A stretch of 64,000 nucleotides of DNA, taken from positions 3,290,546 to 3,354,545 of the forward strand of contig NZ_CP032157.1 of NCBI RefSeq assembly GCF_003555545.1, read 5' to 3'. A program made the translations under genes and the position numbers. The stretch comes from Paraflavitalea soli. Lineage in GTDB: Bacteria > Bacteroidota > Bacteroidia > Chitinophagales > Chitinophagaceae. The notes under the pieces were generated by a model. That model was not told the origin of the DNA. It ran no database searches and worked only from the letters and a program-made list of their open reading frames with translations. Numbering within the stretch: the stretch's first letter is position 1; each line of letters opens with the position of its first letter. Positions 8,647 through 17,131 of this stretch are shown one piece after another.

Positions 8647-8691
8647 AAAACCCGCAGCTATTGTTGCGGGTGACTAGTTGGTCGGGATGAC
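8647..8691 (-). repeat. Partial duplicate of tRNA-Pro 3' end plus its terminator (att-like)
   Basis: 45 nt, of which 40 are identical to 17100-17144 and in the same orientation. Read on the minus strand, the shared part covers the last nucleotides of the tRNA acceptor stem, the encoded CCA and the following terminator hairpin. The exact core GTTGGTCGGGATGAC is at 8677-8691 and 17130-17144. This is the pattern left by site-specific integration into a tRNA 3' end. No integrase gene is seen between the copies. Confidence 0.6.
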
Positions 8692-8719
8692 GGGGCGAAT
8701 ATCAAACTTTCCTCCATTG

Positions 8720-10540
8720 TCATGCCAAAAAAGCATCCAGCTCTTCTGCAGAATTAATACCGATCTTTTTATATAACCTGTATTTCGCTTTCTTCACGCT
8801 ATCGGGTGATATAAGTAATGTCTGGGCTATCTCTTTGTTACTTAGCCCCAGTTTATGCAGCATCATTAACCTGAGCTCGGCACCTGATACAGGGCCGATC
8901 TTGTCAACAATGCTATTTTCAAAATCAGGGTATACCTTAATGAATGAGTTTTTAAATTCATTCCACTGTTCCTTTTGTGTAAGATTAAATTCTCTGAGGA
9001 AATGAATGCCTTCGGAGTTACTTTCAAGCTCCCCCTCTTGCAGTTCAGCAGGCATTTCATCAAAAGAAACTTTACTGAAACCGGCATTACTTTTTAATAT
9101 AGGAGGCGCCTGGAAATTAGTATTATCATTTCTGATTGATTCCAATTGGGAGAGTAATTGTGTTTTAAGCACTTCAATTTCGGCTGCTCGTTGATGACTT
9201 ATCTTTTCCGTATTGGTTTTGTCAATTTCTATTCTTCTTATTCTCTTATAAAGGAGGTAAATAAATACCGCGATGACAATGCTTACAGCAGTGACAATGA
9301 TGAACTGCAATACAGATCTTGTTTTTCTTGCCCTTTCTATATAGGCCATCTCGCTTTCATACACACGGACTGCCGCATCCAGTTCCAGTTCTGATATCTT
9401 GTTTTTATTGCCATGATCCAGGAACAGGGAATCATAATGTACAAATGCTTTGTAGGCATTCAGTGCATTTTTATGGTCTTTCAATTTTTCGTAATAGAGG
9501 TAAGCTGCTTCATGTCTTTTCTTAAAGGAAGCATAATCATCTGGCCGGATAGAAGGCATGATGGCGCTGAATGAATCCAGCAACGCTTTGCATTTTGCCA
9601 AACGATTGCGCTGTAATTCAATTTTTGCCAGCCAGTAAAAAGCCCCTGACGCATTTTCCCAAAGTTTCTCCTTAAAGCTCAGCTCTTTTTCCTTCATTAT
9701 ATTGTCATAGGCCTCATCATACCTGCCCATTTTGTATAAGGTAACAGCGGCGCTGCCCAACACTACAGTATTGAAATCGGTATTGCCTGCCGCAAGAGCG
9801 GTCACTGATGCTTTATTGAAATAGCGCATCGATTCAGCCAGGCTATCCATTTTCTGGTAATTGATACCAATACCATTCAGTGATACAAGAGAATCCATCA
9901 GGATACTCCTGCCTGTTGCCAATGATCTTTTAAAATATTCAATGGAGCGTTGCGGTTTGTCCAGTTCCCACAAAATATATCCTATCTTGTGCAGGATGGC
10001 CTGGAAGGAGATATCCTGCTGCAATCCATACCTAACCACCATTTTTTCTGCAAAGAACAAAACTTTAATTGCCTGGATATTGCGTGAGGTACGATGCTGG
10101 TATTGAGCCAGCTCAAACAGGGCTTCCAGGGCGGCTGAAAGATCTCCTTCCTTTGTGTAATCCTTATACAGGGCTTCAAATTCTTTGTCTGCCTTCTCCG
10201 GGGGTACCTTCTGGCATTTCAGTTGTATGGACTTTTCTACCAGGGCCATTCGCCGGTAAAGCGATCGGTTATCTTCTTTTTGGCAGCGGTCTTTTACATG
10301 TTTGCAAAACCTGGCCAACTCTTCCGGACATTTTCTGATACCATGACCGCTTAAAAAAGCATTGCAAATGCGATGTACATTGTCGGGCGCTGCCTGCCTG
10401 CAGACAGCATAGACGCTGTCGTAATCACCGGGGTGATATGTCAACATGGCACAAGGAGTGGAGGCGGGTCGGGTTTGGGAAGTGGCCGGCAAATAAATAA
10501 CCAGGATCAGCAGGGCTGATAGCCAATGCCGCTTATACAT
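8720..10540 (-). CDS. Membrane-anchored TPR protein with C-terminal LuxR-type HTH (606 aa)
   Basis: Start chosen at the ATG giving MYKRHWLSALLILVIYLPATSQ, a signal peptide; the frame extends 30 codons further upstream to 10630 without signal features. Residues about 100-390 are TPR-like helices (SVVSLNGIGINYQKM-type units, ALNAYKAFVHYDSLF). One membrane helix lies at about 410-432 (FIIVTAVSIVIAVFIYLLYKR), followed by a coiled coil. The last 65 residues form a LuxR-like HTH (LRLMMLHKLGLSNKEIAQTL, VKKAKYRLYKKIG). This architecture of periplasmic TPR sensor, TM and cytoplasmic HTH is common in Bacteroidetes. It is divergent from the adhesin genes, with repeated TGTCCAC sites between, so it probably regulates them. 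Confidence 0.85.
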   Translation of the reverse strand: MYKRHWLSALLILVIYLPATSQTRPASTPCAMLTYHPGDYDSVYAVCRQAAPDNVHRICNAFLSGHGIRKCPEELARFCKHVKDRCQKEDNRSLYRRMALVEKSIQLKCQKVPPEKADKEFEALYKDYTKEGDLSAALEALFELAQYQHRTSRNIQAIKVLFFAEKMVVRYGLQQDISFQAILHKIGYILWELDKPQRSIEYFKRSLATGRSILMDSLVSLNGIGINYQKMDSLAESMRYFNKASVTALAAGNTDFNTVVLGSAAVTLYKMGRYDEAYDNIMKEKELSFKEKLWENASGAFYWLAKIELQRNRLAKCKALLDSFSAIMPSIRPDDYASFKKRHEAAYLYYEKLKDHKNALNAYKAFVHYDSLFLDHGNKNKISELELDAAVRVYESEMAYIERARKTRSVLQFIIVTAVSIVIAVFIYLLYKRIRRIEIDKTNTEKISHQRAAEIEVLKTQLLSQLESIRNDNTNFQAPPILKSNAGFSKVSFDEMPAELQEGELESNSEGIHFLREFNLTQKEQWNEFKNSFIKVYPDFENSIVDKIGPVSGAELRLMMLHKLGLSNKEIAQTLLISPDSVKKAKYRLYKKIGINSAEELDAFLA

Positions 10541-10583
10541 TTCATAAGGAGTAAATAAGGGTAGTTGTTTTTTCAGGCAGCTG

Positions 10584-10679
10584 GTGGACATTCTCAAAGA
10601 TAAAGCAGGATAAAGCGGAAAAATGTCCACTCAACCGTGAAAATTCCGTTTGTCCACCGGTTTTGGGTTGTTTGTCCAC
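10584..10679. promoter_or_regulatory. Four TGTCCAC heptamers between divergent regulator and adhesin
   Basis: Direct copies at 10624-10630, 10651-10657 and 10673-10679, and an inverted copy at 10584-10590. They lie upstream of the adhesin -7 box at 10712 and just upstream of the regulator start at 10540. I infer binding sites for the LuxR-type regulator. Confidence 0.5.
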
Positions 10680-10711
10680 CGTAAAAATTCACCTGGGTTT
10701 ACCTCATCCAT

Positions 10712-10719
10712 TAGTTTTG
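10712..10719 (+). promoter_or_regulatory. Bacteroidetes -7 box for adhesin operon
   Basis: TAGTTTTG exactly matches TAnnTTTG, 62 bp before the ATG at 10781. No good -33 box is seen, in keeping with dependence on an activator. Confidence 0.5.
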
Positions 10720-10780
10720 AGCGCATTGCAGTCATTTTTTGAAGATGATTGGAGTGCGAAAAAACCAATAACAAATACAA

Positions 10781-13699
10781 ATGAAAGAACCACGACTAAC
10801 CCGGGTGACATTTTCTGCGATCTTATCTCTTTTCAGTTTACTGCTTTCCAGCGGTCTTTTTGCCCAACATGTAGGCGTTGGAACCACCACACCCAATTCC
10901 GTATTAGATATCAGGGCCACGAACCCTGCCTCACCTTCCAATACGGATGGGATAATCATTCCCAGGATAGATGCCTTTCCGGCAGTAAATCCCACGGTAC
11001 TACAACAGGGCATGATGGTATACCTCACCACTGCAGCAGGGGCCAATCAGCCTGGTTTTTATTACTGGAACAATATCAGTACAAGCTGGGTATCGCTCAC
11101 AGGTGCCGCCAGTGGTACCATGTGGAATCTTACTGGAAACGCAGGTACCAGTGCAGGTGCAGATTTTATCGGTACTACGGATGACAAGGATCTCTTTTTA
11201 AAAAGAAACGGAATATTATCCGGCAGGCTCTCCTGGTCAAATACTTCATACGGCAGAGGATCATTTCTAAACCCCGGTAACGCTGCGGAAAATACCGCTA
11301 TAGGTGCCGATGCCATGGCCACTATCAGGAATGGCGTTAACAATGTGGCTGTCGGATACAATGCCTTGTTTTCAGACTACGATGGGTCTGGAAATACGGC
11401 ACTCGGTCATCGCACCCTCTTTTCCAATACAAATGGTGCCGGAAATATTGCCGTAGGGTCATATGCCTTGTACTATAATGCTAATGGATTGGGAAATGTG
11501 GCCGTCGGTAACGCGTCACTGGAATGGAATGGAGGTAGCTATAATACCGCCATGGGTAATACTGCATTAAGGTACAACCAGGGGGGAAGCTATAACACTG
11601 CCGTGGGTAATGAGGCCCTGTATAACTCTTTGAATACTTCGGAGAATTCAGCTTTTGGTTACCGTTCACTGTACAGCAACAGAGGTGGTGGTGCAAATAC
11701 AGCAATGGGTACAAGGTCATTGACGAATACTACAACCGGCAATGACAATACTGCTGTGGGAGCTGAGACTTTATTGAGCAATGTTACAGGTGGGCAAAAT
11801 ACTGCCATGGGTGTAAGAAGTTTAAGAGCCGCTACTGCTTCGGGGAATACGGCCATTGGTTACGAAAGCATGCTTAACAATACAACAGGAACCAACAATG
11901 CGGCCACCGGCATGTGGGCATTGGCTGCCAACACCACCGGCGGGTCGGGCACAGCAGTAGGATTCAGGGCTTTGTCGTCGAATGTCGATGGCAATTCCAA
12001 TTCGGCACTGGGAGCAAACGCATTAGCATTAAACTCTACAGGTGGGTTCAATACAGCCGTTGGAGCAGGCGCATTGGTAGCCAATACTACAGCCTGGTAC
12101 AATGTAGCTGTCGGAGCAGATGCCTTAGCCGCCAATACAACCGCGAGGTATAATACTGCAACAGGGGGAAATTCTTTAAAAGCTACAACTACCGGAGAAT
12201 CCAATACTGCCGTAGGATATAATACAATGCTCACCAATACTACCGGCTGGAATAACGTAGCCATCGGTGCGGAAGCATTAAAACTCAATACTACAGGTTA
12301 CCGTAATACTGCTGTTGGCGGTGCTACATTACTGAGTAATACAATCGGCATTAATAATACTGCTGTCGGTTTTGCATTAAATGCCAATACATCAGGAAGT
12401 AATAACAATGCGATGGGTACTGAAGCTTTAAGCTTAAATACAACAGGGAGTGGCAATACCGCTTTCGGCGAAAGAACATTAGCTAACAACTTAACCGGTA
12501 ATAATAACACTGCGATAGGTAACAAAGCAGGGCAACTGCTTACTGCAGGCGGTTCAAACAATACCGCTGTCGGACACAACGCTCAGGTGCCGAATGGATC
12601 AGGAAGCAACCAGTTAAGCATAGCCAATGTGATTTATGCTATCAACACCGATGTTTCAGGTGCAGGTAATGTAGGAATAGGTACCGGCACTCCTGCTACC
12701 AAGCTCGATGTAGCAGGTACTACCAGAACCACCAACTTCCAGATGACATCGGGGGCTGTTAATAATTATGTATTAAGGTCAGACGCAGCAGGCAACGCAA
12801 ACTGGGCCTCTATAAATACGCTGGAAACAGATCCCAAAGTAGGTAGTATGAGTGGCAACCAGGTTGCTAAATGGAATGGCAGTCAATTGGTGAACAGTTC
12901 CATTACCGACAATGGCTGGGTGGGTATAGGCACCGCCAGCCCTGGAGCACAATTACATGTAACAGGCGGCTCAACAGCCGGAGCGCCCAGCCAGCAACGT
13001 TCTTATTTTCACGTAAACACTTCAAGTATTGTTCAGGATGTTAGTTCATCTGGTGGTATTGTAGTACGTGCCGATGGTTGGTTCTGGTCGAATGGTGGCG
13101 GCTATTTAGCTACCTCTGACGCGAGGATCAAAAACATTACAGGGATTACCAATAACGAGGCAGATCTGGCCACTCTTCAGCAGATACAGGTAACGGATTA
13201 TACCTACAAAGATGAAATAAGCCAGGGCAGCGGCAGGCAAAAAAAGGTGATAGCACAACAGGTAAAAGAAATATATCCTGTTGCGGTGAGCCAAAGCACC
13301 GGAGCTATACCCAGCGTATTGGAATTGGCGAAATCGGTAAAAATTATCGACAAGTCAACAGCCATTACCACCAGTAAACCACACGGTTTTATAACAGGCG
13401 ACGAAGTGAAACTGATCCTGGATAAAAGCGGTGAAAAAACGTATACCATAACAGTTACTGCGCCCGATAGTTTCACCATACCCGCTATAATCTCTGAAAA
13501 TGTGTTTGTATATGGTAAAAAAGTAAAGGATCTGTTGAATGTGGATTATGATGCGTTGACCACACTGAACATCAGCGCTACGCAGCAATTGATAAAAGAA
13601 ATAGCAACACTGAAAGCGGAAAATCTACAGTTGAAAGCGGACATGGAAGAAAAAATGGCCAACCTGCTCAAACGTTTGGAGCAATTGGAGAAAAAATAA
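10781..13699 (+). CDS. Surface adhesin/fibre: YadA-like head repeats with S74 intramolecular chaperone (972 aa)
   Basis: Signal peptide ends GLFAQ (about residue 29). An N-terminal domain (HVGVGTTTPNSVLDIRA) is followed at about 165-620 by tens of degenerate head repeats built on NTAVG-x-x-AL-x-x-NTTG, which should stack as a trimeric left-handed beta-roll. A stalk region follows. From about 779 comes SDARIKNI, the Peptidase_S74 chaperone of endosialidase signature that trims and trimerises tail-fibre proteins. The C-terminal about 45 residues are coiled coil (KEIATLKAENLQLKADMEE). It lacks a YadA membrane anchor, so it is probably an extracellular fibre rather than a classical type V autotransporter. 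It is co-transcribed with the T9SS protein 5 bp downstream. DNA repeats mirror the protein repeats (11275-12630). Confidence 0.88.
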   Translation: MKEPRLTRVTFSAILSLFSLLLSSGLFAQHVGVGTTTPNSVLDIRATNPASPSNTDGIIIPRIDAFPAVNPTVLQQGMMVYLTTAAGANQPGFYYWNNISTSWVSLTGAASGTMWNLTGNAGTSAGADFIGTTDDKDLFLKRNGILSGRLSWSNTSYGRGSFLNPGNAAENTAIGADAMATIRNGVNNVAVGYNALFSDYDGSGNTALGHRTLFSNTNGAGNIAVGSYALYYNANGLGNVAVGNASLEWNGGSYNTAMGNTALRYNQGGSYNTAVGNEALYNSLNTSENSAFGYRSLYSNRGGGANTAMGTRSLTNTTTGNDNTAVGAETLLSNVTGGQNTAMGVRSLRAATASGNTAIGYESMLNNTTGTNNAATGMWALAANTTGGSGTAVGFRALSSNVDGNSNSALGANALALNSTGGFNTAVGAGALVANTTAWYNVAVGADALAANTTARYNTATGGNSLKATTTGESNTAVGYNTMLTNTTGWNNVAIGAEALKLNTTGYRNTAVGGATLLSNTIGINNTAVGFALNANTSGSNNNAMGTEALSLNTTGSGNTAFGERTLANNLTGNNNTAIGNKAGQLLTAGGSNNTAVGHNAQVPNGSGSNQLSIANVIYAINTDVSGAGNVGIGTGTPATKLDVAGTTRTTNFQMTSGAVNNYVLRSDAAGNANWASINTLETDPKVGSMSGNQVAKWNGSQLVNSSITDNGWVGIGTASPGAQLHVTGGSTAGAPSQQRSYFHVNTSSIVQDVSSSGGIVVRADGWFWSNGGGYLATSDARIKNITGITNNEADLATLQQIQVTDYTYKDEISQGSGRQKKVIAQQVKEIYPVAVSQSTGAIPSVLELAKSVKIIDKSTAITTSKPHGFITGDEVKLILDKSGEKTYTITVTAPDSFTIPAIISENVFVYGKKVKDLLNVDYDALTTLNISATQQLIKEIATLKAENLQLKADMEEKMANLLKRLEQLEKK
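11275..12630 (+). repeat. Intragenic tandem repeats encoding the adhesin head
   Basis: Degenerate repeats of one to two beta-roll turns (mostly 14-25 codons), each carrying an AATACngCngTnGG-like core for NTAVG. They drift in sequence, so they are old or under selection for variation rather than recent identical duplications. Confidence 0.8.
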
Positions 13700-13704
13700 A
13701 TCCT

Positions 13705-15084
13705 ATGAATTTAAAAATATATGCCATTCAATTTACGACCCTGTTGTGCATGGTTTGCTTTATCGTTACCGGCTCGCAGGCCCAATTGAAAGTACAATCC
13801 GGAGCTACCCTTTCATGTACAGGAGGCGCTGTGATCACGCTGAGCAATACTGATCTCGACAACGATGGTACCATTAGCCTGTCGGCCGGACAGGGCACTT
13901 TTATTTTTACCGGCAACGCCAATAATACTATTTCCGGTAGTTCCACTCCTCTGTTTGATAACCTGCAAATTGCCAAAACCGGCAGTGCCAAAATAACGCT
14001 GCAACAGGGTATACAAATAAATTCGGGGATTACCTTTTCTTCGGGAATCATTGACCTGAATGCGCAGAATATATTGCTGCAACCTGCAGCATTGCTGAAT
14101 GGCGAATCGGAAACCAGCCATATAACAGGGGCCAATGGCGGTTATGTCCAGATCACCAATACGCTCAACGCACCTTCATTGGTGAACCCCGGAAATCTGG
14201 GGGCTGTCATTACCTCTACACAAAATTTGGGCAGCACCATTATTAGCCGGGGGCATACATCCCAAACCAACGGATCAGGCGGGGGCAACAGTATATTACG
14301 CTATTACGATATTATACCAACCAATAATGTTTCGCTCAACGCTACCTTGCAACTAAACTATTTAGATGCTGAAGTGAACGGGCTCGATGAAAACAGCCTG
14401 GTGCTTTGGAAAAGTGCGGATAATGTTCAATGGATTAGTCAGGGGGTAGATACGCGCAATACCACCACTAACTATGTTAGCAAGGCAGGACTGGCCGACT
14501 TTTCACGGTGGACGCTTTCATCACTCGACAACACGCTTCCCCTGGTATGGGGTTCATTCAACACCAAATGCATAAGCAGCGGCACCCGTATATCCTGGCA
14601 AACACAGTCAGAACAAAATACCGCTTCTTTTGTGGTACAACGCAGTACTGATGGCGTTACCTGGACAGCAATAGGCAGTGTACCGGCAGCAGGCAACAGT
14701 CAGACTATATTGTCCTATGCGTATACCGACCCACAACCGCCTTCGGCCACCAGCTATTACCAGATCATGCAACGTGACCTGGATGGCAGACAATCTTATT
14801 CAAAGGTATTGATAAGCCGGTGCGGGCAACCGGAAAGGATCCATGTATATCCCAATCCCGTGCAAACTAATTGTTGGGTAAGCATACAATCAGAAACTTC
14901 CCGCACAGTTATGCTGCGCTTGTACGATAGTCGGGGTGCCCTGATGCAGGGGAAGACGGTAGCTTTACAAGCGGGTAATAACCAGTTTGCATTATCCATG
15001 AACGGTCTTGTGCCTGGCAGCTATTTGCTGGTGATTACCTGGAGCGATGGAAAAGTAAAAGTGGTGAAGCTGGAAAAAAATTAA
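13705..15084 (+). CDS. T9SS-sorted cell-surface protein (459 aa)
   Basis: The signal peptide ends GSQAQ. Residues about 28-200 are beta-rich and Gly/Asn/Thr-rich (VITLSNTDLDNDGTISLSAGQGTF), like a parallel beta-helix. Residues about 280-375 look like a fibronectin/Ig-type domain (WGSFNTKCISSGTRISWQT, FVVQRSTDG). The C-terminal about 80 residues are a type A T9SS sorting domain: VYPNPVQTNCWVSIQS, then LRLYDSRGALMQ, ending KVVKLEKN. It is therefore exported through the outer membrane by the type IX system and attached to the surface. It starts 5 bp after the adhesin and ends at a terminator, making a two-gene operon; I infer it helps display the fibre. Confidence 0.87.
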   Translation: MNLKIYAIQFTTLLCMVCFIVTGSQAQLKVQSGATLSCTGGAVITLSNTDLDNDGTISLSAGQGTFIFTGNANNTISGSSTPLFDNLQIAKTGSAKITLQQGIQINSGITFSSGIIDLNAQNILLQPAALLNGESETSHITGANGGYVQITNTLNAPSLVNPGNLGAVITSTQNLGSTIISRGHTSQTNGSGGGNSILRYYDIIPTNNVSLNATLQLNYLDAEVNGLDENSLVLWKSADNVQWISQGVDTRNTTTNYVSKAGLADFSRWTLSSLDNTLPLVWGSFNTKCISSGTRISWQTQSEQNTASFVVQRSTDGVTWTAIGSVPAAGNSQTILSYAYTDPQPPSATSYYQIMQRDLDGRQSYSKVLISRCGQPERIHVYPNPVQTNCWVSIQSETSRTVMLRLYDSRGALMQGKTVALQAGNNQFALSMNGLVPGSYLLVITWSDGKVKVVKLEKN

Positions 15085-15101
15085 GCAGGCTCCAGGGAAG
15101 A

Positions 15102-15127
15102 AGGCGGGGCAGAAGCCCTGCCTTTTT
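15102..15127 (+). terminator. Terminator of the adhesin operon
   Basis: Stem AGGCGGGGC / GCCCTGCCT (one G-T pair) with AGAA loop, followed by TTTTTC. Confidence 0.8.
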
Positions 15128-15274
15128 CATGTACCCACAACCTCCAAATGTTTTGTGTTTCCAAAGTTAAATGATGCACTTTCGATATATGAGGTGAGTA
15201 TAAAGAAATTTTCTTCGCTTTTTGTCTAACGCAAGCTTAGTTTGAATCCAGTATTCATAAAATGGATAATCTTA

Positions 15275-15640
15275 TTAGCTTTCTTTTTTAAACAGGAATT
15301 TTCGATGCGTAACTCCCCAGGCCGAAATAGCGTCAATTACCCCGCTCAAAGTCTTACCATGTTCCGTTAGCTCGTATTCCACAGTTGTCGGTTTCGTAGG
15401 CATCACAGTTCGGGACACTATTTCATTTTGCTCAAGCTCCTGTAACTCTTTAGAGAGCATTTTAGCAGCAATACCTTCTATCCCACGCAGCATATCCATA
15501 AAACGCACCTTGCCATATAGCAGGAGCCATCCAATAATCTGAATTTTCCATTTCCCTGATAATAAGATCATAGTATCCCTTATCGCAATTAGTTGCTCTT
15601 TACAATCAGGTACTTGCGGGGTTGGCTTTTTTGCATTCAT
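15275..15640 (-). CDS. HxlR family transcriptional regulator (121 aa)
   Basis: Winged-helix regulator. The start MNAKKPTPQVPDCKEQL was chosen because it gives the usual HxlR N-terminus with its conserved Cys (PDCKEQL); the frame extends 13 codons upstream. LSGKWKIQIIGWLLLYGKVRFMDMLRGIEGIAAKMLSKELQELEQNEIV is the diagnostic HxlR core, followed by the wing VEYELTEHGKTL. Members often sense aldehydes, quinones or oxidants through the N-terminal Cys. It is divergent from the DoxX / small protein / DsbA cluster, which contains thiol-redox genes, so redox control of that cluster is a reasonable inference. A perfect TAATTTTG box lies 7 bp before the ATG. Confidence 0.9.
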   Translation of the reverse strand: MNAKKPTPQVPDCKEQLIAIRDTMILLSGKWKIQIIGWLLLYGKVRFMDMLRGIEGIAAKMLSKELQELEQNEIVSRTVMPTKPTTVEYELTEHGKTLSGVIDAISAWGVTHRKFLFKKES

Positions 15641-15646
15641 ATAATT

Positions 15647-15654
15647 CAAAATTA
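15647..15654 (-). promoter_or_regulatory. -7 box for HxlR gene
   Basis: Minus-strand TAATTTTG, an exact TAnnTTTG match, ends 7 bp before the chosen ATG. The transcript would have a very short leader or none. Confidence 0.5.
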
Positions 15655-15744
15655 CTACAATCGGTTTATCAATAGCCACTTGGTTTCATAAAGGAAACTG
15701 GTTTCTAAAAGGTAATAGATAACAATTGTAAAGTTATCTCAAAA

Positions 15745-15752
15745 TAATTTTG
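15745..15752 (+). promoter_or_regulatory. -7 box for DoxX-DsbA cluster
   Basis: TAATTTTG exact match. TTG at 15726-15728 lies 16 bp upstream as a possible -33 element. The ATG follows at 15771. Confidence 0.5.
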
Positions 15753-15770
15753 GGTCTTAATATTTGAACC

Positions 15771-16133
15771 ATGCAGAAAGAAAAAAGAATTTATTGGATA
15801 ATTACTGTTATTGGAATGGCTTTGATTGTGCTTCCATCCTATTTTGCTCCGCGGGCATATTTAATCGAATCCATACACAGACTTGGCTTCCCTGCTTATT
15901 TCAATCTTGAATTAGACATCTGTAAGATCGTTGGTGCGGTAATTATCCTTATCCCTGCCATACCCAGTATGTTTAAAGAATGGGCTTATGCCGCTTTCGG
16001 AATATTGCTGCTTTCTGCAAGCCTGGCACATTGGCTCGCAGATGGTGCTGCAAAAGGTATCGCACCGTTGATTCCGTTTGCCATACTATGTGTATCCTAT
16101 TATTATTTCAGAAAACTACACTATGCCAAATAA
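15771..16133 (+). CDS. DoxX-like integral membrane protein (120 aa)
   Basis: Four hydrophobic segments (about 7-24, 47-64, 70-90, 95-112) and the motif LDICKIVGAVIILIP typical of the DoxX_2/DoxX-like family of small inner-membrane proteins, some of which are linked to redox or thiosulfate metabolism. First gene of the cluster opposite HxlR. Its stop overlaps the start of the small membrane ORF (ATG at 16123), which suggests translational coupling. Confidence 0.85.
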   Translation: MQKEKRIYWIITVIGMALIVLPSYFAPRAYLIESIHRLGFPAYFNLELDICKIVGAVIILIPAIPSMFKEWAYAAFGILLLSASLAHWLADGAAKGIAPLIPFAILCVSYYYFRKLHYAK

Positions 16134-16287
16134 AACGCTTGTAGTAATCGCAGCCTTTCTGTTGACATTGATTGTCGCTGATCTATTCGGTGAGGCCAAC
16201 ACTATAACCGGAATCAATGAAAAGAAAAATAATGATACCGTAAAAATAGAAAAACAGAAAAAAAATGAAAATAGAAATCTGGAGTGA
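16123..16287 (+). CDS. Small membrane protein (54 aa), coupled to DoxX and DsbA genes
   Basis: Begins at the ATG (MPNKTLVVIAAFLLTL) that overlaps the last codons of the DoxX gene and runs 23 bp into the DsbA gene. It has one N-terminal hydrophobic helix (about 4-21), either a signal peptide or an anchor, followed by a highly charged tail (NEKKNNDTVKIEKQKKNE). No family is recognised. The interlocked overlaps and the fact that it fills the 131-bp gap favour a real gene, but it could be chance. Confidence 0.45.
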   Translation: MPNKTLVVIAAFLLTLIVADLFGEANTITGINEKKNNDTVKIEKQKKNENRNLE

Positions 16288-16978
16288 TGTGATGTGCCCA
16301 TTTTGCTATATCGGCAAAAGGAATTTTGAAGCTGCTCTGACGCAATTTCCCGACAGGGAAAACATAGAGGTGGAATGGAAAAGTTTCCAGCTTGATCCTA
16401 CCATTCCTGAAGCGCCAGAGCATCGGGAAAACATTTACCAGTTTGTAGCTGCACGGAAAGGAATCAGCTATCAGCAGTCAGTTGGCATGCATCAACAGGT
16501 AGTAAGGATGGCTAAGGATGCGGGGCTTGAATATCATTTTGATAAAATGCTTGTCACTAACTCGCTGAAAGCTCAGCGCCTGATCCAGATTGCAAAGACA
16601 AAAGGACTGGGAGAAAATGCAGAAGAGCGCCTGTTTTATGCATACTTCACAGAGGGTAAGGATCTCTCTGATGATGCTGTTTTGACGGAACTGGGAAATG
16701 ATATCGGTCTGACGAATGCTGATGTAAAAGAAGCCCTAACCAACCCTGTTTTTCAACATATGGTGGAAGCAGATGGGGCAGAAGCATATAGGCTGGGGGC
16801 AAAAGGAGTTCCTTTCTTTGTGATAAATCGCAAGTATGCTATCGCTGGCGCTCAGTCTGGTACTGAAATGCTCAAAGTACTGCAAACTGCTTATGCGGAA
16901 TGGAAGAAGGAAAACTCCGGTCTGCTTCAGGTTGCTCAGGGTGCGACTTGTACACCCAGTAATGAGTGTACACAGTAA
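16265..16978 (+). CDS. DsbA family oxidoreductase, FrnE-like (237 aa)
   Basis: Thioredoxin-fold protein with the active site Cys11-Pro-Phe-Cys14 (DVMCPFCYIGKRNFE), the helical insert of FrnE/2-hydroxychromene-isomerase-like DsbA relatives, and the cis-Pro loop GAKGVPFFVINRKYAIAGAQ. No signal peptide, so it is cytoplasmic. FrnE-type proteins act as disulfide isomerases in oxidative stress or in polyketide synthesis. An extra C-terminal pair of cysteines (TCTPSNEC) is notable. Last gene of the cluster, followed by a terminator. Confidence 0.9.
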   Translation: MKIEIWSDVMCPFCYIGKRNFEAALTQFPDRENIEVEWKSFQLDPTIPEAPEHRENIYQFVAARKGISYQQSVGMHQQVVRMAKDAGLEYHFDKMLVTNSLKAQRLIQIAKTKGLGENAEERLFYAYFTEGKDLSDDAVLTELGNDIGLTNADVKEALTNPVFQHMVEADGAEAYRLGAKGVPFFVINRKYAIAGAQSGTEMLKVLQTAYAEWKKENSGLLQVAQGATCTPSNECTQ

Positions 16979-17038
16979 TTAATGAATAAAGATTGCCTCC
17001 GGCTGTCCTGTTGCCCTCTGCATTACCCAAGAAACCAT

Positions 17039-17067
17039 GCCCGATTCCATCGGGCAGTTTTGTTTTA
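17039..17067 (+). terminator. Terminator of the DoxX-DsbA cluster
   Basis: Stem GCCCGAT / ATCGGGC with TCC loop (17039-17055), then AGTTTTGTTTTA. Confidence 0.8.
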
Positions 17068-17098
17068 CCGTCCGCTCCTCCGTTCGCTGCCGGTAAAA

Positions 17099-17124
17099 TA
17101 AAACCCGCAGCAATAGCTGCGGGT
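17099..17124 (-). terminator. Terminator of tRNA-Pro
   Basis: On the minus strand, perfect stem ACCCGCAGC / GCTGCGGGT around a 4-nt loop, followed by TTTATTTTA. It lies 8 nt after the encoded CCA. Confidence 0.8.
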
Positions 17125-17131
17125 TACTTGT

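Noticed and set aside
11275-12630. Regular repeats that could suggest a CRISPR array
   Set aside because: The repeats are in frame, degenerate and encode NTAVG-type head units with no constant spacer length; no cas genes are present.
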